Under the pieces are notes generated by a model, which was not told the origin of the DNA, did not search any database, and saw only the letters and a program-made list of their open reading frames with translations. Shown here piece by piece: positions 23,255 through 30,715 of a stretch of DNA of 30,873 bases. The stretch's first letter is position 1; the number at the start of each line of letters is the position of its first letter. The DNA is from CAYSCX01 sp964429575 (GTDB taxonomy: Bacteria; Desulfobacterota; Binatia; Binatales; Binataceae), in contig CAYSCX010000028.1 of the NCBI GenBank assembly GCA_964429575.1, positions 1-30,873 on the forward strand, given 5' to 3'. The translations under genes were made by a program, and so were the position numbers.

Positions 23255-24100
23255 GTGCCCGATACCCTCGCCGCCTATTTTTTTTACTCGCTCGGCATCA
23301 TCTTTCGCGAAGGTTTGGAAGCGATGTTGGTGGTGGTCGCGTTGGCGGCGGGTGCGCGCGAGATCGGCCGCGCGCGCAGCGAGCGCGACGTGTACCGCGG
23401 TGCTCTCATCGCGGTTGCGCTGAGCATAGCGCTGGCGTGGGTGGTCAACTACCTGATCAGCGATCAGACCACGCACACGTTTGAGGGCGCATTCCAGTTG
23501 CTCGCGGCAGCGACGCTTTTCTACGTAAGCTCCTGGCTGACCGCGCGTAGCCAGGCGGATCGTTGGCGCGAGTTCATCAACGCGCGAGTCCAGAAGGCCA
23601 AGCAAGCGGCGATTCCGGCGCTGGCGCTCGGCGGCGCCGCGTTTCTGGCGGTGTTCCGCGAAGGCGCTGAATCGGTAGTGTTCATTCAATCGCTGGTGAT
23701 GGGCGCAACGGCGCCGGGCGAGACACGCGCGGTCTTGGCAGGAATCGCGGTCGGCGCCGCCGCACTGGTGACCGCATTCGTTGTGCTGAGGCGCGCGGCG
23801 TTCCGGCTGCCGATTCACGCATTCTTTTCGATTACGTCGGTGATTCTATACGGGCTCGCGGTGGTGTTCGTGGGCGAAGGGATCGCAGCCTGGCAGGAAG
23901 CGGAAATCATCCGGACGACCTTCATCGACCACGTTCCCGAAATTCCGGTGCTCGGTATCTACCCGACGCTCGAGGGTGTGACAGCGCAAGCTGCGCTTTT
24001 GGTTGTCGCGCTTGCGGCTATCTTGGCGCCGCGGGAGCGGGCGCGACGGGAGCGGCTCGGCCGCCAGGCTGCCGGGCAGGCGGACTCGCGGGCGGCGTAA
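23255..24100 (+). CDS. FTR1-family high-affinity iron permease
   Basis: 281 aa from a GTG start, about seven helices. Two REGLE-type iron-transfer motifs occur: REGLE (18-22) and REGAE (135-139). Such permeases (EfeU/FTR1) import iron with a ferroxidase or a periplasmic partner; no EfeO- or EfeB-like gene is seen next to it. The Fur box directly upstream fits iron-responsive control. The last 83 bp overlap the convergent gene at 24018, and the C-terminal tail (arginine- and alanine-rich) may be longer than in relatives. Confidence 0.9.
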   Translation: MPDTLAAYFFYSLGIIFREGLEAMLVVVALAAGAREIGRARSERDVYRGALIAVALSIALAWVVNYLISDQTTHTFEGAFQLLAAATLFYVSSWLTARSQADRWREFINARVQKAKQAAIPALALGGAAFLAVFREGAESVVFIQSLVMGATAPGETRAVLAGIAVGAAALVTAFVVLRRAAFRLPIHAFFSITSVILYGLAVVFVGEGIAAWQEAEIIRTTFIDHVPEIPVLGIYPTLEGVTAQAALLVVALAAILAPRERARRERLGRQAAGQADSRAA

Positions 24101-24533
24101 GAGCGCGCGATTCGCCGGAGTACCCGCGACGTTCGAGCACGATCGCCTGTACGTCCGAACTCAGTTTCTCAGCATCGACTAAGGCACCGAAGCCGGCCGC
24201 GATGCATTGCTCCAGGTGCGGATCTCGGGCGGCGCCGCTGGTTCGCGCGGATTTGAGCGCATCGCGCAACTGTTGCGTGTGCGCGAGCAGATCATTCAAT
24301 TTAATCTCGATAGCGGCCGTCGAACTTCCCGGCCGATTCAATGACAACGCGAGCGCCTGCTCACGCTCCGCCTTCGCCAGCGCGCTCAGCGCTCCCCGAA
24401 TATCCGCGCACGCCTGATATGCGGTGAGCGCGCCAGTGTGGTTGCCGGTTTGGCCCAGCGCGCAATCGATCGACGCGAATATCGGTGAAAGCACCACAAC
24501 GGCGAGTATCAGCGAGCGCCACATGGTGCTCAT
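24018..24533 (-). CDS. Secreted protein of unknown function
   Basis: 171 aa from the ATG at 24533; an ATG at 24524 or the frame start at 24578 are alternatives, but the latter runs into a terminator hairpin. A signal peptide (SLILAVVVLSPIFASIDCALGQ) is followed by a helical region (ADIRGALSALAKAEREQA) and a pro/ala-rich C-terminus. Cysteines at CADIRG and EQCIAAG may pair. The gene is convergent with FTR1 and overlaps it by 83 bp. No known domain recognised. Confidence 0.6.
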   Translation of the reverse strand: MSTMWRSLILAVVVLSPIFASIDCALGQTGNHTGALTAYQACADIRGALSALAKAEREQALALSLNRPGSSTAAIEIKLNDLLAHTQQLRDALKSARTSGAARDPHLEQCIAAGFGALVDAEKLSSDVQAIVLERRGYSGESRALTPPASPPARQPGGRAAPVAPAPAAPR

Positions 24534-24554
24534 TGCACGGCGCCTAAAGTGGAA

Positions 24555-24576
24555 GAGCCGGCGAACACGCCGGCTC
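24555..24576 (-). terminator. Hairpin after the polyferredoxin gene
   Basis: GAGCCGGCG-AACA-CGCCGGCTC is a perfect 9-bp stem, 37 bp beyond the ferredoxin stop on the minus strand. A loose TTCCACTTT follows on that strand. It is a probable terminator that also separates the secreted protein gene. Confidence 0.55.
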
Positions 24577-24612
24577 ATCGAAAACAGATCGGAGTGCTCT
24601 GATCTCGCGACT

Positions 24613-25074
24613 TCACCCGGTCGCCGAGTAGCCGAGCGCGCTCAGGAATTCGTCCTTCTCCGCGGTGGGCATGATATAGATGCCGTCCCAGCCGCAGACT
24701 TCCTCGCAGAGCAAACATCCGACGCAGGTCTTCTCGTTGACGACGACTTTGCCAAGATAGGTTGCGGTGTTCTCGGGCGCGGGCGAGATGCAGTCGAACG
24801 GGCAGACATCGACGCACACGCCGCAGCCATTGCAGTTGTCAGGATGGACAACGGCGACGGGGCGCTCTGCGCGCTTGAGCACGTGGGTGATGACGCCCTT
24901 GTTGTCCATGATCGCGTCGTCGGGGCAGATCACGCCGCACGCGCCGCAATCGATGCACAGCGCCGCATCGATGTAATACATCGTCTTCGCAATGCCCGAT
25001 ATCGCGCCGGTGGGACAGCGCTTCTCACATGCGCTGCAACCGGTGCAGTTCTCGGCGATTATGTTAAACGGCAT
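24613..25074 (-). CDS. Polyferredoxin with four 4Fe-4S motifs
   Basis: 153 aa. Four complete CxxCxxCxxxC motifs occur at residues 10-20, 40-50, 81-91 and 117-127 (CTGCSACEKRC, CIDCGACGVIC, CNGCGVCVDVC, CVGCLLCEEVC). That is enough for four 4Fe-4S clusters in two 2x[4Fe-4S] modules. The first three are followed by the typical Pro, the last by Gly. It is soluble, with no signal peptide, so it acts in the cytoplasm or at the membrane. It follows a small membrane protein by 36 bp and is probably a partner of that protein. The electron donor and acceptor are unknown. Confidence 0.9.
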   Translation of the reverse strand: MPFNIIAENCTGCSACEKRCPTGAISGIAKTMYYIDAALCIDCGACGVICPDDAIMDNKGVITHVLKRAERPVAVVHPDNCNGCGVCVDVCPFDCISPAPENTATYLGKVVVNEKTCVGCLLCEEVCGWDGIYIMPTAEKDEFLSALGYSATG

Positions 25075-25110
25075 TGCGCGGTTATCCGAACCAGCGGCAC
25101 CCGCACGGCG

Positions 25111-25305
25111 CTACTTCCGCATCTCATCAATGATCTGATCGCGATGGCCGTGCTCTATCAGCTGATCATTGCGGCGCGCCTGGCGGAAGGCGAGATAGGT
25201 GAAGAAGAGCACCAGGACGAGCATCGCGACGATGGGCACGTTGTCAGGGAGCGTCAGGATGCTGATGAACTGCTGAAATCCGGTGATTCTCTCGCCGCCA
25301 GCCAT
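25111..25305 (-). CDS. Small single-helix membrane protein next to the polyferredoxin
   Basis: 64 aa with AGGA in front of the ATG. It has a hydrophilic N-terminus (MAGGERITGFQQFIS), one transmembrane helix (VPIVAMLVLVLFFTYLAF) and a charged C-terminus (RQARRNDQLIEHGHRD). No family recognised. It lies 36 bp upstream of the ferredoxin on the same strand and may anchor it to the membrane. Confidence 0.65.
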   Translation of the reverse strand: MAGGERITGFQQFISILTLPDNVPIVAMLVLVLFFTYLAFRQARRNDQLIEHGHRDQIIDEMRK

Positions 25306-25440
25306 GGTTGATCCTGAATGCCGCGCGCGCGCCGGCCCGCTCGAACAGTGCTACTGATATTCGTGTACCAACCACATTGGAGGTAGTCAACGCGGCGTCG
25401 CGCGCGCAGTCGAGGCTATCAGAATTTTTGCGGGTCAACG

Positions 25441-25446
25441 TATAAT
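25441..25446 (+). promoter_or_regulatory. Perfect -10 box directly before plsC
   Basis: TATAAT with seven bases to the ATG at 25454 and no ribosome-binding site. This is the arrangement of a leaderless mRNA. The -35 region (25418-25423) is a poor match. The ATG at 25445 lies inside the box and is therefore unlikely to be the start. Confidence 0.45.
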
Positions 25447-25453
25447 GCAGCCG

Positions 25454-26215
25454 ATGCCGAACCACGTCGAAGCGGGTTCGCTCGCGACGCCGGCGCAGCG
25501 CGGATTCCTGAACCTGTGCTGGGGCATCGCCGCGACGGTGATCTGTGTGCTTTACACCGCGGTGCTTGCGCTGATCGCCGCCGCGTTCGCGACGGCCGGC
25601 CAGGTTGAAGTGGTCAACTGGCTCTGCCGGTTGTGGGGCAAGCTGCTGATTCGAACCTGCGGAGTTCACATCGACATTCGCGGACTCGAAAACCTCAAGG
25701 GTCTCGACAGGTGGGTCTTGGTCGCGAACCACCAGAGCTTCTTCGACATCTTCGCGATTGTGGGTTATTTGCCGGGCGCGGCGCGATTTGTCGCAAAGAA
25801 GGAACTGATGAAGATTCCGGTGATCGGCTACACGCTGAGGCGTGTCGGCCACGTGGTCATCGATCGGCAGGCAGGGGGCAAGGCGATTCGCAAGGCGCTC
25901 GAGGTTGCGCGCCGCGGCTATCACATCGTGGTGTTCGCCGAAGGGCACCGCTACAGCGACAACCGGGTGCATGAGTTCAACGGCGGCGCGGCCTGGATCG
26001 CGATTCTGACGAAGATGCCGGCGGTGCCGGTTGCGATCAGCGGCACCGGCGCGTTTTTTCCGCGCGGAGCGAAGGTCGTGACGCCCGGCAAGAGCATGCG
26101 CATGACGATCGGCGCGCCGATTCCGGCCGAGGGGCTTACCAGCCGAGACCGCGCTAAACTGACGCGCAAGCTGGAGGAAGTTGTGCGGAGCGCGTTCGTG
26201 GAGGAAGTGGTATAA
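25454..26215 (+). CDS. plsC: 1-acyl-sn-glycerol-3-phosphate acyltransferase
   Basis: 253 aa; an ATG at 25445 adds three residues but overlaps the -10 box. An N-terminal helix (about 20-45) anchors it. The catalytic NHQSFFD (HX4D) and block III EGHRYSDN (normally EGTR) are visible, with VPVAISGTG as block IV. The enzyme acylates lysophosphatidate to phosphatidate in phospholipid synthesis. Thr to His in EGTR is unusual for the family. A palindromic element begins 14 bp after the stop. Confidence 0.9.
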   Translation: MPNHVEAGSLATPAQRGFLNLCWGIAATVICVLYTAVLALIAAAFATAGQVEVVNWLCRLWGKLLIRTCGVHIDIRGLENLKGLDRWVLVANHQSFFDIFAIVGYLPGAARFVAKKELMKIPVIGYTLRRVGHVVIDRQAGGKAIRKALEVARRGYHIVVFAEGHRYSDNRVHEFNGGAAWIAILTKMPAVPVAISGTGAFFPRGAKVVTPGKSMRMTIGAPIPAEGLTSRDRAKLTRKLEEVVRSAFVEEVV

Positions 26216-26228
26216 CGCGCGAAGCGGT

Positions 26229-26429
26229 CTAGCAGGCTGCTGAAAAAGCCATTTTCAACAGCCTGCTCCCTCTCCCGCGTCTCCCCCGGAGGGGGAGGTG
26301 AGGATGGTGCCCTCTCCCTCACCCTCTCCCAAGTCAGGGAGAGGGGACAGAAAGCGAGTTCGCGAAGGAACGGCAGAGGTGAAGTCGATGCCAGCTTGGA
26401 ACTCGAGGCTCTTCTCAACACCCTGCTAG
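26229..26429. repeat. Palindromic mini-element B (composite, CTAG-bounded)
   Basis: CTAGCAGG, then a hairpin AGCAGGCTGCTGAAAA...TTTTCAACAGCCTGCT (26231-26267), CTCCCCCGGAGGGGGAG (26281-26297), CCTCTCCC...GGGAGAGGGGACAG (26311-26350), then a unique stretch and the right end CTCAACACCCTGCTAG. The CTAG at both ends is compatible with a 4-bp target duplication. Its final CTA is the TAG stop of the VOC gene. The left hairpin follows plsC and may end its transcript. Confidence 0.75.
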
Positions 26430-26794
26430 GATTTGCGGTCGAAGATGAAGAGCGGGACCTGATTCGAGATCTTCGGATCGATCGCGAGCACGCGCTTTCC
26501 CCCCTCGACACGCAGGGCGGGAGTCTCATGTCCCGCCTTCTTCATCGCGGCGACGACCTCATCGACGTCGTCGGCTTCGAGCCACAGCCCAAACATCCCT
26601 TCGCCGTTTTGAGCGACGAACTGCGCGGCGGCCGCGTCGGCGCGAAGCCGAATTTCGGCGTCGCCCACCGTGACGATTGCGCTGCGGCCGTCCGAAGATG
26701 CTTTTACCGCGAACGAGAAATTGCGACGGTATATTTGCGCCGCGTCGCTGAGATCGGATGTTGCGACGTCCAGCGTGTCGAGCCGTTTGATCAT
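26426..26794 (-). CDS. VOC-superfamily (glyoxalase/dioxygenase-like) protein
   Basis: 122 aa, one VOC domain made of two betaalphabetabetabeta modules: LDTLDVATSDLSDAAQIYRRNF at the start and EADDVDEVVAAMKKAGHETP in the second half. Metal ligands are not obvious; the usual His/Glu set is reduced, so the protein may bind rather than catalyse. The TAG stop lies in a palindromic element (26426-26428), so the C-terminus FIFDRKS may be truncated. It is separated from the upstream cupredoxin gene by a terminator. Confidence 0.8.
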   Translation of the reverse strand: MIKRLDTLDVATSDLSDAAQIYRRNFSFAVKASSDGRSAIVTVGDAEIRLRADAAAAQFVAQNGEGMFGLWLEADDVDEVVAAMKKAGHETPALRVEGGKRVLAIDPKISNQVPLFIFDRKS

Positions 26795-26830
26795 CTGTCG
26801 AGCGTGAACACTGAACCGACGGGCGATCGC

Positions 26831-26862
26831 AAGAAAAACCGGGCCGGCCGATGCCGGCCCGG
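26831..26862 (-). terminator. Rho-independent terminator after the cupredoxin gene
   Basis: On the minus strand, CCGGGCCGGC-ATCG-GCCGGCCCGG is a perfect 10-bp GC stem followed directly by TTTTTCTT. It lies 16 bp after the cupredoxin stop. This is the best intrinsic terminator in the window. Confidence 0.85.
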
Positions 26863-26877
26863 CAGATAATCAGCCAA

Positions 26878-27585
26878 TCAGCTCTTCGGTTTGAGCGTGA
26901 AGTCCGCCTTGGCGGTGTCGCCCGCCTTGAGGTTGACCTTCTGGTCTTGAGTGCCGAGCTTCTCCTGCCACACCTCTACGGTGTACTCGCCAGGCGGCAC
27001 ACCCTTGATCGTGAAATTGCCCTTCTCATCGGTGACCGCGAAGTACGGCGAATCGGTGACGTACCACCACCCCATCATCCAGCCGTGTGCATCGCAAGTC
27101 ACCTTGATGATCTCCGGCTGCTTCACTTCAACGGTCATCACCTTCTTGAACTTTGGCTGCGCCAGATTAAATGCGGGATTCTTGGTGGAGTACGAATGGA
27201 TGTTGTGCAGGATTCCGTCGTCGTTTTTGATGTTCACTTTGGAACCCGCCGGGAATGCGATCACGCGCGGCGCGTAAACGCATCCCTTCTGATCGTAATC
27301 AATCGTCGTGGGCTTCGCTCCCTTGACGCCCTTGAGCACGACCACCGCGTACTTGATTCCGCCGTCGCTGCCGACCGCGAGAGTTTCATCCAGATGCGGC
27401 TTCAGACCGCAGACGGCCTTGTCCTTGGTGATGTCAAGTTTCTTCGCAGGCGGCGGCGTGCCGGCGTACTTGACGGTGCCGGTGATGGCGCCGCTTGCCG
27501 CTGCCGACGTAGTCGCACGCCAAATCACGACAGTACAGATCGCCACTGCCGCGAGAACCGCCGTGAAAATTGCAAACCGTCTCAT
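26878..27585 (-). CDS. Cupredoxin-like / carboxypeptidase-regulatory-like exported protein
   Basis: 235 aa from the ATG at 27585 with AGGAGGG in front. A signal anchor (about 5-22) is followed by a beta-rich domain. LHNIHS (His127, His130) and CDAHGWM (Cys164, His167, Met170) match the type-1 copper ligand order His, Cys, His, Met of plastocyanin-like proteins. The C-terminal repeat GNFTIKGVPPGEYTVEVW is a carboxypeptidase-regulatory-like fold. It probably carries electrons or copper in the periplasm. It lies 66 bp downstream of the octaheme cytochrome gene, and a clear terminator follows it. Confidence 0.85.
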   Translation of the reverse strand: MRRFAIFTAVLAAVAICTVVIWRATTSAAASGAITGTVKYAGTPPPAKKLDITKDKAVCGLKPHLDETLAVGSDGGIKYAVVVLKGVKGAKPTTIDYDQKGCVYAPRVIAFPAGSKVNIKNDDGILHNIHSYSTKNPAFNLAQPKFKKVMTVEVKQPEIIKVTCDAHGWMMGWWYVTDSPYFAVTDEKGNFTIKGVPPGEYTVEVWQEKLGTQDQKVNLKAGDTAKADFTLKPKS

Positions 27586-27651
27586 TTCGATCTCCCTCCT
27601 GGATAAGGCGGCGCGTAGATTACTCGCCACATTGCATTAGACCATGTTCGG

Positions 27652-30411
27652 CTATCGTTTACTCAACCTGGTTGGCTCGCCCGCGACGTGGGACGGAAGC
27701 GGCCGGCCCGGATTCTGGCCTAGCCAGAAGATGTAGTCGCGAAGCGCCTTGATCTGCGCGTCTTCGTTGCCGCCCAGAATATCGTCTGGCCCACCGGGAT
27801 AGTACTGCGGCATCTTGCTGCCCGGCTGTAGTTTTTGCGGATCCTTGATCCAATCGACCACCCAGTCCGGATTGAGACGCTGGTACGCGAGGCTCAAGTC
27901 TGGCGCCCATCCCGACGGCGGACCTTCAGGTTTGCGGTCGCCCTGCTGATGGCATGAGAAGCAGTTGAAGTAATCAGGCGACATGAGCTTCTGTCCCGCG
28001 TGCAGCGTGTCGAGCGGGATGGTGCCGGTGTTCAGGAATACGTAGGGCACCTGCAGATTGGCGAGCGAGGTGAAGTAGTTGACCAGCACGTCGCTTTCGT
28101 GGTTGGAGAATCCGAAGGTCGGCATCCGAATCTTGAGCCACGGACGAATCGGCGTCGGATGCTGCAGGAATCCGAACAGCCACTGCGGCTGCACCTTGGC
28201 GCCCTCGCCTTCAAGAATCGGCGGCGCGAAGGCGACCTCGTCACCCGGATAGTAGCGCCGGATGTAGCCGCCGCGTTGTTCGAGTTGGTGGCAGCCGGCG
28301 CAGTTGTAGTAGTTCACCGCGCGGCGGCCATCGACGATGTCACGCTGCCGGTCGGTACCGGGTGAGCGGAAGAATTCCGGCACCTTCGCGTCGGTAAGAC
28401 TGGCGAGGAACACGCGCATGTTCAGGATGTCGGCATCCTGCAGATAGAAGTTCGGCATCAACTGCTCGACGTCCCCGGTCGCATAGATGCGCGGTTCCTG
28501 GAGCTTGTGGAACGTCCAGTTGTCCCAGGTTTCCGGGATGTCGGTCCGATCGCCGAAGAACAGTTCGTCGAGATGCTTGGAGCCGAAGGCGGTCAGCTCG
28601 ACGCCGATTCTCGACTCCTTGTCCATCCCCTCGATTTCATGGCAGCCGAAGCATCCATACTTGCGCACCAACGCCTCGCCCTTCTTGACCTTGTCGGGGT
28701 CGGCGAGTTGAGCGGCGACCGCCGGGTCTTCCTTTTTCTCCCCGAGCGTCGAGAGATAGGCGGTCAGCGCCAGCGCCTCACGGTCGATCAAACGCAGCGA
28801 AGGCATCGCGGGATGCGCCGCGTAGTCGCGCGGATCCTTGATCCAATAGTAGACCCATCGTGCGCTGGTCTTCTCCGCGATGGTGCTCAGGTTGGGCGCG
28901 AAGTTCTTCGTGGTACGCGCGTCGCCGGGCTTAAAATCCTTGTCGGAGCCGACCGGCGTTCCAATCTGGTTCGGTTCGGTTGTGTGGCATGCGAGGCACC
29001 CGACAGATTCAAACAGACCCTTGCCTTCTTCAATCATTCCCGAGTCGCCGAGTGCGCTCTTGAGGGCAGCAGGCTCGGGGTGCGAGCCAAGCCACTCGTC
29101 GCTCTGCTGCTTGGAGCCGTTGAGGATGTAAGCGGCGACGTCCACCGCCTGCTCGCGCGTGAACAGGAAGTTCGGCATCCGGGTATGGCGGCGGTATGCT
29201 TGCGGGTTTTCGATCCAGCGCACCGTCCACGACGGGTCGAGCTTCGCGGAGGCGCGCTTCAGATACGGGCCAATCTTGGCCAGGTTGTCGTAACCCTGGA
29301 CCAGATGGCATCCCTGGCAACCGAGTTGCTCGAACAAGCGCTCTCCGTCGACCCAGTTGGGCGCGATTTGTTCGCCCGAGGCGTTGCTCAACGAACCGAC
29401 GTCGATGTGACACTTGATGCATCGCGCCTGCATCTTGTCGCCCAGCAACAGTGGATGCTCCCAGTGGCTGACGAATCCGTGCGCGGCCGCCGGAGAGTTC
29501 ACCGCCGGGCCCTGGCCCTCGTGGCAGGGCGTGCAGGCGATGCGGTCGGCGGGGTGCCTGCCGATTATCGCATCAAAGTTCGAGTGGGTGCGGAATGGCT
29601 GCGGGGCGTCTTCGAAACCCTTCTTGTCGGTCCCGACGTGGCAGCTTTGACAACGATCGACGCGCGCGACCGCCTGGTCGAATCCGGAGCGCTCAAATCC
29701 CTCGAGCACAGTCTGTTGAATCTTGGGAATCTTGGGATAGCGAAACAACACGCGTCCGCCGAATTTCACCGGCACCATCCAGGTGTCAGCGCGCTCGATG
29801 AGGTCGGTGTGATTTTTGGTCAGTGTGCGAAGTTCGTCAGTGAGCTTCTCGACTCGCGCGTGGAGCTGATCGATTTGGTCTTTGACCGCCTGGTATCTTG
29901 CGCGGACTTCGTCCACGGCCTTGGTTTCGCGTTCGAGGTCGGCGTTGAGTTGATCGATCCGCAGCTTGAATGGGGTTGGATCCTGCTTGTCCTGAATCGC
30001 GCGATTGTAGAAATACCAGCGCTCGGTCAGGAAGGACTTGGTGAATCGCATGTCTTGATCGCGATCATCCAGGTCGATTTTGAGCGCCGCGAGTTTGTCC
30101 TGCAACGCGGCGAGCTTGCGGGCGTTTTCTCCAGAACGCAGGTGCGCCTGGGCTTCGGCGAGTTCCTTGGTGACGCGCTGATACTCGGGATCGTCCAAAA
30201 GCCGCTTTTGCTCCTCGGCGGCCTGCTGCATGTACTTGTCGTAGGCAAGCTGGTCGAACTCGACCTGATACTGCTTCCACGGACGGCGCGAGATGTTGTC
30301 GTCCCAAATCGACCAGACCGCGACCGCCAGCAGCAGCGCGACCATCAGCACGAACAACGCGCTGAACGACTTGCCTTCTTCGACGGGATCGAGCCCCGGT
30401 CTGCCTGCCAT
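27652..30411 (-). CDS. Membrane-anchored octaheme c-type cytochrome
   Basis: 919 aa. One N-terminal helix (about 16-36) anchors it, then a long coiled coil (about 50-215, repeated LXXL and charged heptads). Eight CxxCH heme sites follow at residues 254, 293, 331, 365, 472, 587, 704 and 817 (CQSCH, CTPCH, CIKCH, CQGCH, CLACH, CFGCH, CAGCH, CFSCH). The last five lie in class-I-like domains with distal RMPNF/AMPSL/LMPNF/RMPTF/KMPQY methionines, while the first three form a compact N-terminal cluster. A periplasmic electron-transfer protein, possibly the cytochrome part of a quinol-oxidising complex. It may work with the cupredoxin downstream. Confidence 0.92.
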   Translation of the reverse strand: MAGRPGLDPVEEGKSFSALFVLMVALLLAVAVWSIWDDNISRRPWKQYQVEFDQLAYDKYMQQAAEEQKRLLDDPEYQRVTKELAEAQAHLRSGENARKLAALQDKLAALKIDLDDRDQDMRFTKSFLTERWYFYNRAIQDKQDPTPFKLRIDQLNADLERETKAVDEVRARYQAVKDQIDQLHARVEKLTDELRTLTKNHTDLIERADTWMVPVKFGGRVLFRYPKIPKIQQTVLEGFERSGFDQAVARVDRCQSCHVGTDKKGFEDAPQPFRTHSNFDAIIGRHPADRIACTPCHEGQGPAVNSPAAAHGFVSHWEHPLLLGDKMQARCIKCHIDVGSLSNASGEQIAPNWVDGERLFEQLGCQGCHLVQGYDNLAKIGPYLKRASAKLDPSWTVRWIENPQAYRRHTRMPNFLFTREQAVDVAAYILNGSKQQSDEWLGSHPEPAALKSALGDSGMIEEGKGLFESVGCLACHTTEPNQIGTPVGSDKDFKPGDARTTKNFAPNLSTIAEKTSARWVYYWIKDPRDYAAHPAMPSLRLIDREALALTAYLSTLGEKKEDPAVAAQLADPDKVKKGEALVRKYGCFGCHEIEGMDKESRIGVELTAFGSKHLDELFFGDRTDIPETWDNWTFHKLQEPRIYATGDVEQLMPNFYLQDADILNMRVFLASLTDAKVPEFFRSPGTDRQRDIVDGRRAVNYYNCAGCHQLEQRGGYIRRYYPGDEVAFAPPILEGEGAKVQPQWLFGFLQHPTPIRPWLKIRMPTFGFSNHESDVLVNYFTSLANLQVPYVFLNTGTIPLDTLHAGQKLMSPDYFNCFSCHQQGDRKPEGPPSGWAPDLSLAYQRLNPDWVVDWIKDPQKLQPGSKMPQYYPGGPDDILGGNEDAQIKALRDYIFWLGQNPGRPLPSHVAGEPTRLSKR

Positions 30412-30463
30412 CTACCCTACCCTGCCCTGCGTCCGATCAGTCCGGCCGTCAGCCGCGCACCCG

Positions 30464-30637
30464 TCAACTGCGGCGCGATGCCAGCGCCTCCACCGCGTAC
30501 CCAACAGCGAAGACGAGGATTCCTATGCCTGTGAGTTCGAACTCTCTGGCCAGCGAGTTCTGCGAGATGCCGACGAAGAGCGCGAAGCCTACGTCGGCGC
30601 ATCCGAGCGCCTGCAGCACTTTAGCGAAGATGAACAT
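30464..30637 (-). CDS. 57-aa membrane protein upstream of the octaheme cytochrome
   Basis: Too short for ordinary gene calling. The minus strand reads MFIFAKVLQALGCADVGFAL from 30637 to a TGA at 30464. Two hydrophobic segments (about 4-23 and 36-52) flank a charged turn (SLAREFELTG). It ends EALASRRS, 52 bp before the cytochrome start. It resembles small helical-hairpin subunits that accompany cytochrome gene clusters, but I cannot assign a family. No clear ribosome site is seen. A repeat begins 18 bp upstream. Confidence 0.55.
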   Translation of the reverse strand: MFIFAKVLQALGCADVGFALFVGISQNSLAREFELTGIGILVFAVGYAVEALASRRS

Positions 30638-30655
30638 CGAGCGGGCAGCGCCTAA

Positions 30656-30715
30656 CAGGGTGTTGAACGCGCAGCATCGAGGAGTTTGGTATTCCGTGAC
30701 GTTCTCAACACCCTG
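30656..30715. repeat. 60-bp palindromic mini-element C
   Basis: It runs from CAGGGTGTTGAACGC to TCAACACCCTG and is the same length as the sub-unit at 22572-22631, with which it shares both ends. It is flanked by CTAA on the left and CTAG on the right. Terminal inverted repeats are 11 bp. Confidence 0.75.

Noticed and set aside
25445..25447. ATG at 25445 as the plsC start
   Set aside because: This ATG lies inside the perfect TATAAT box, so it is unlikely to be in the mRNA if the box is used.
28507..30534. A 675-residue plus-strand open frame opposite the octaheme cytochrome
   Set aside because: The minus strand contains eight heme motifs in frame, so the plus frame is a shadow.
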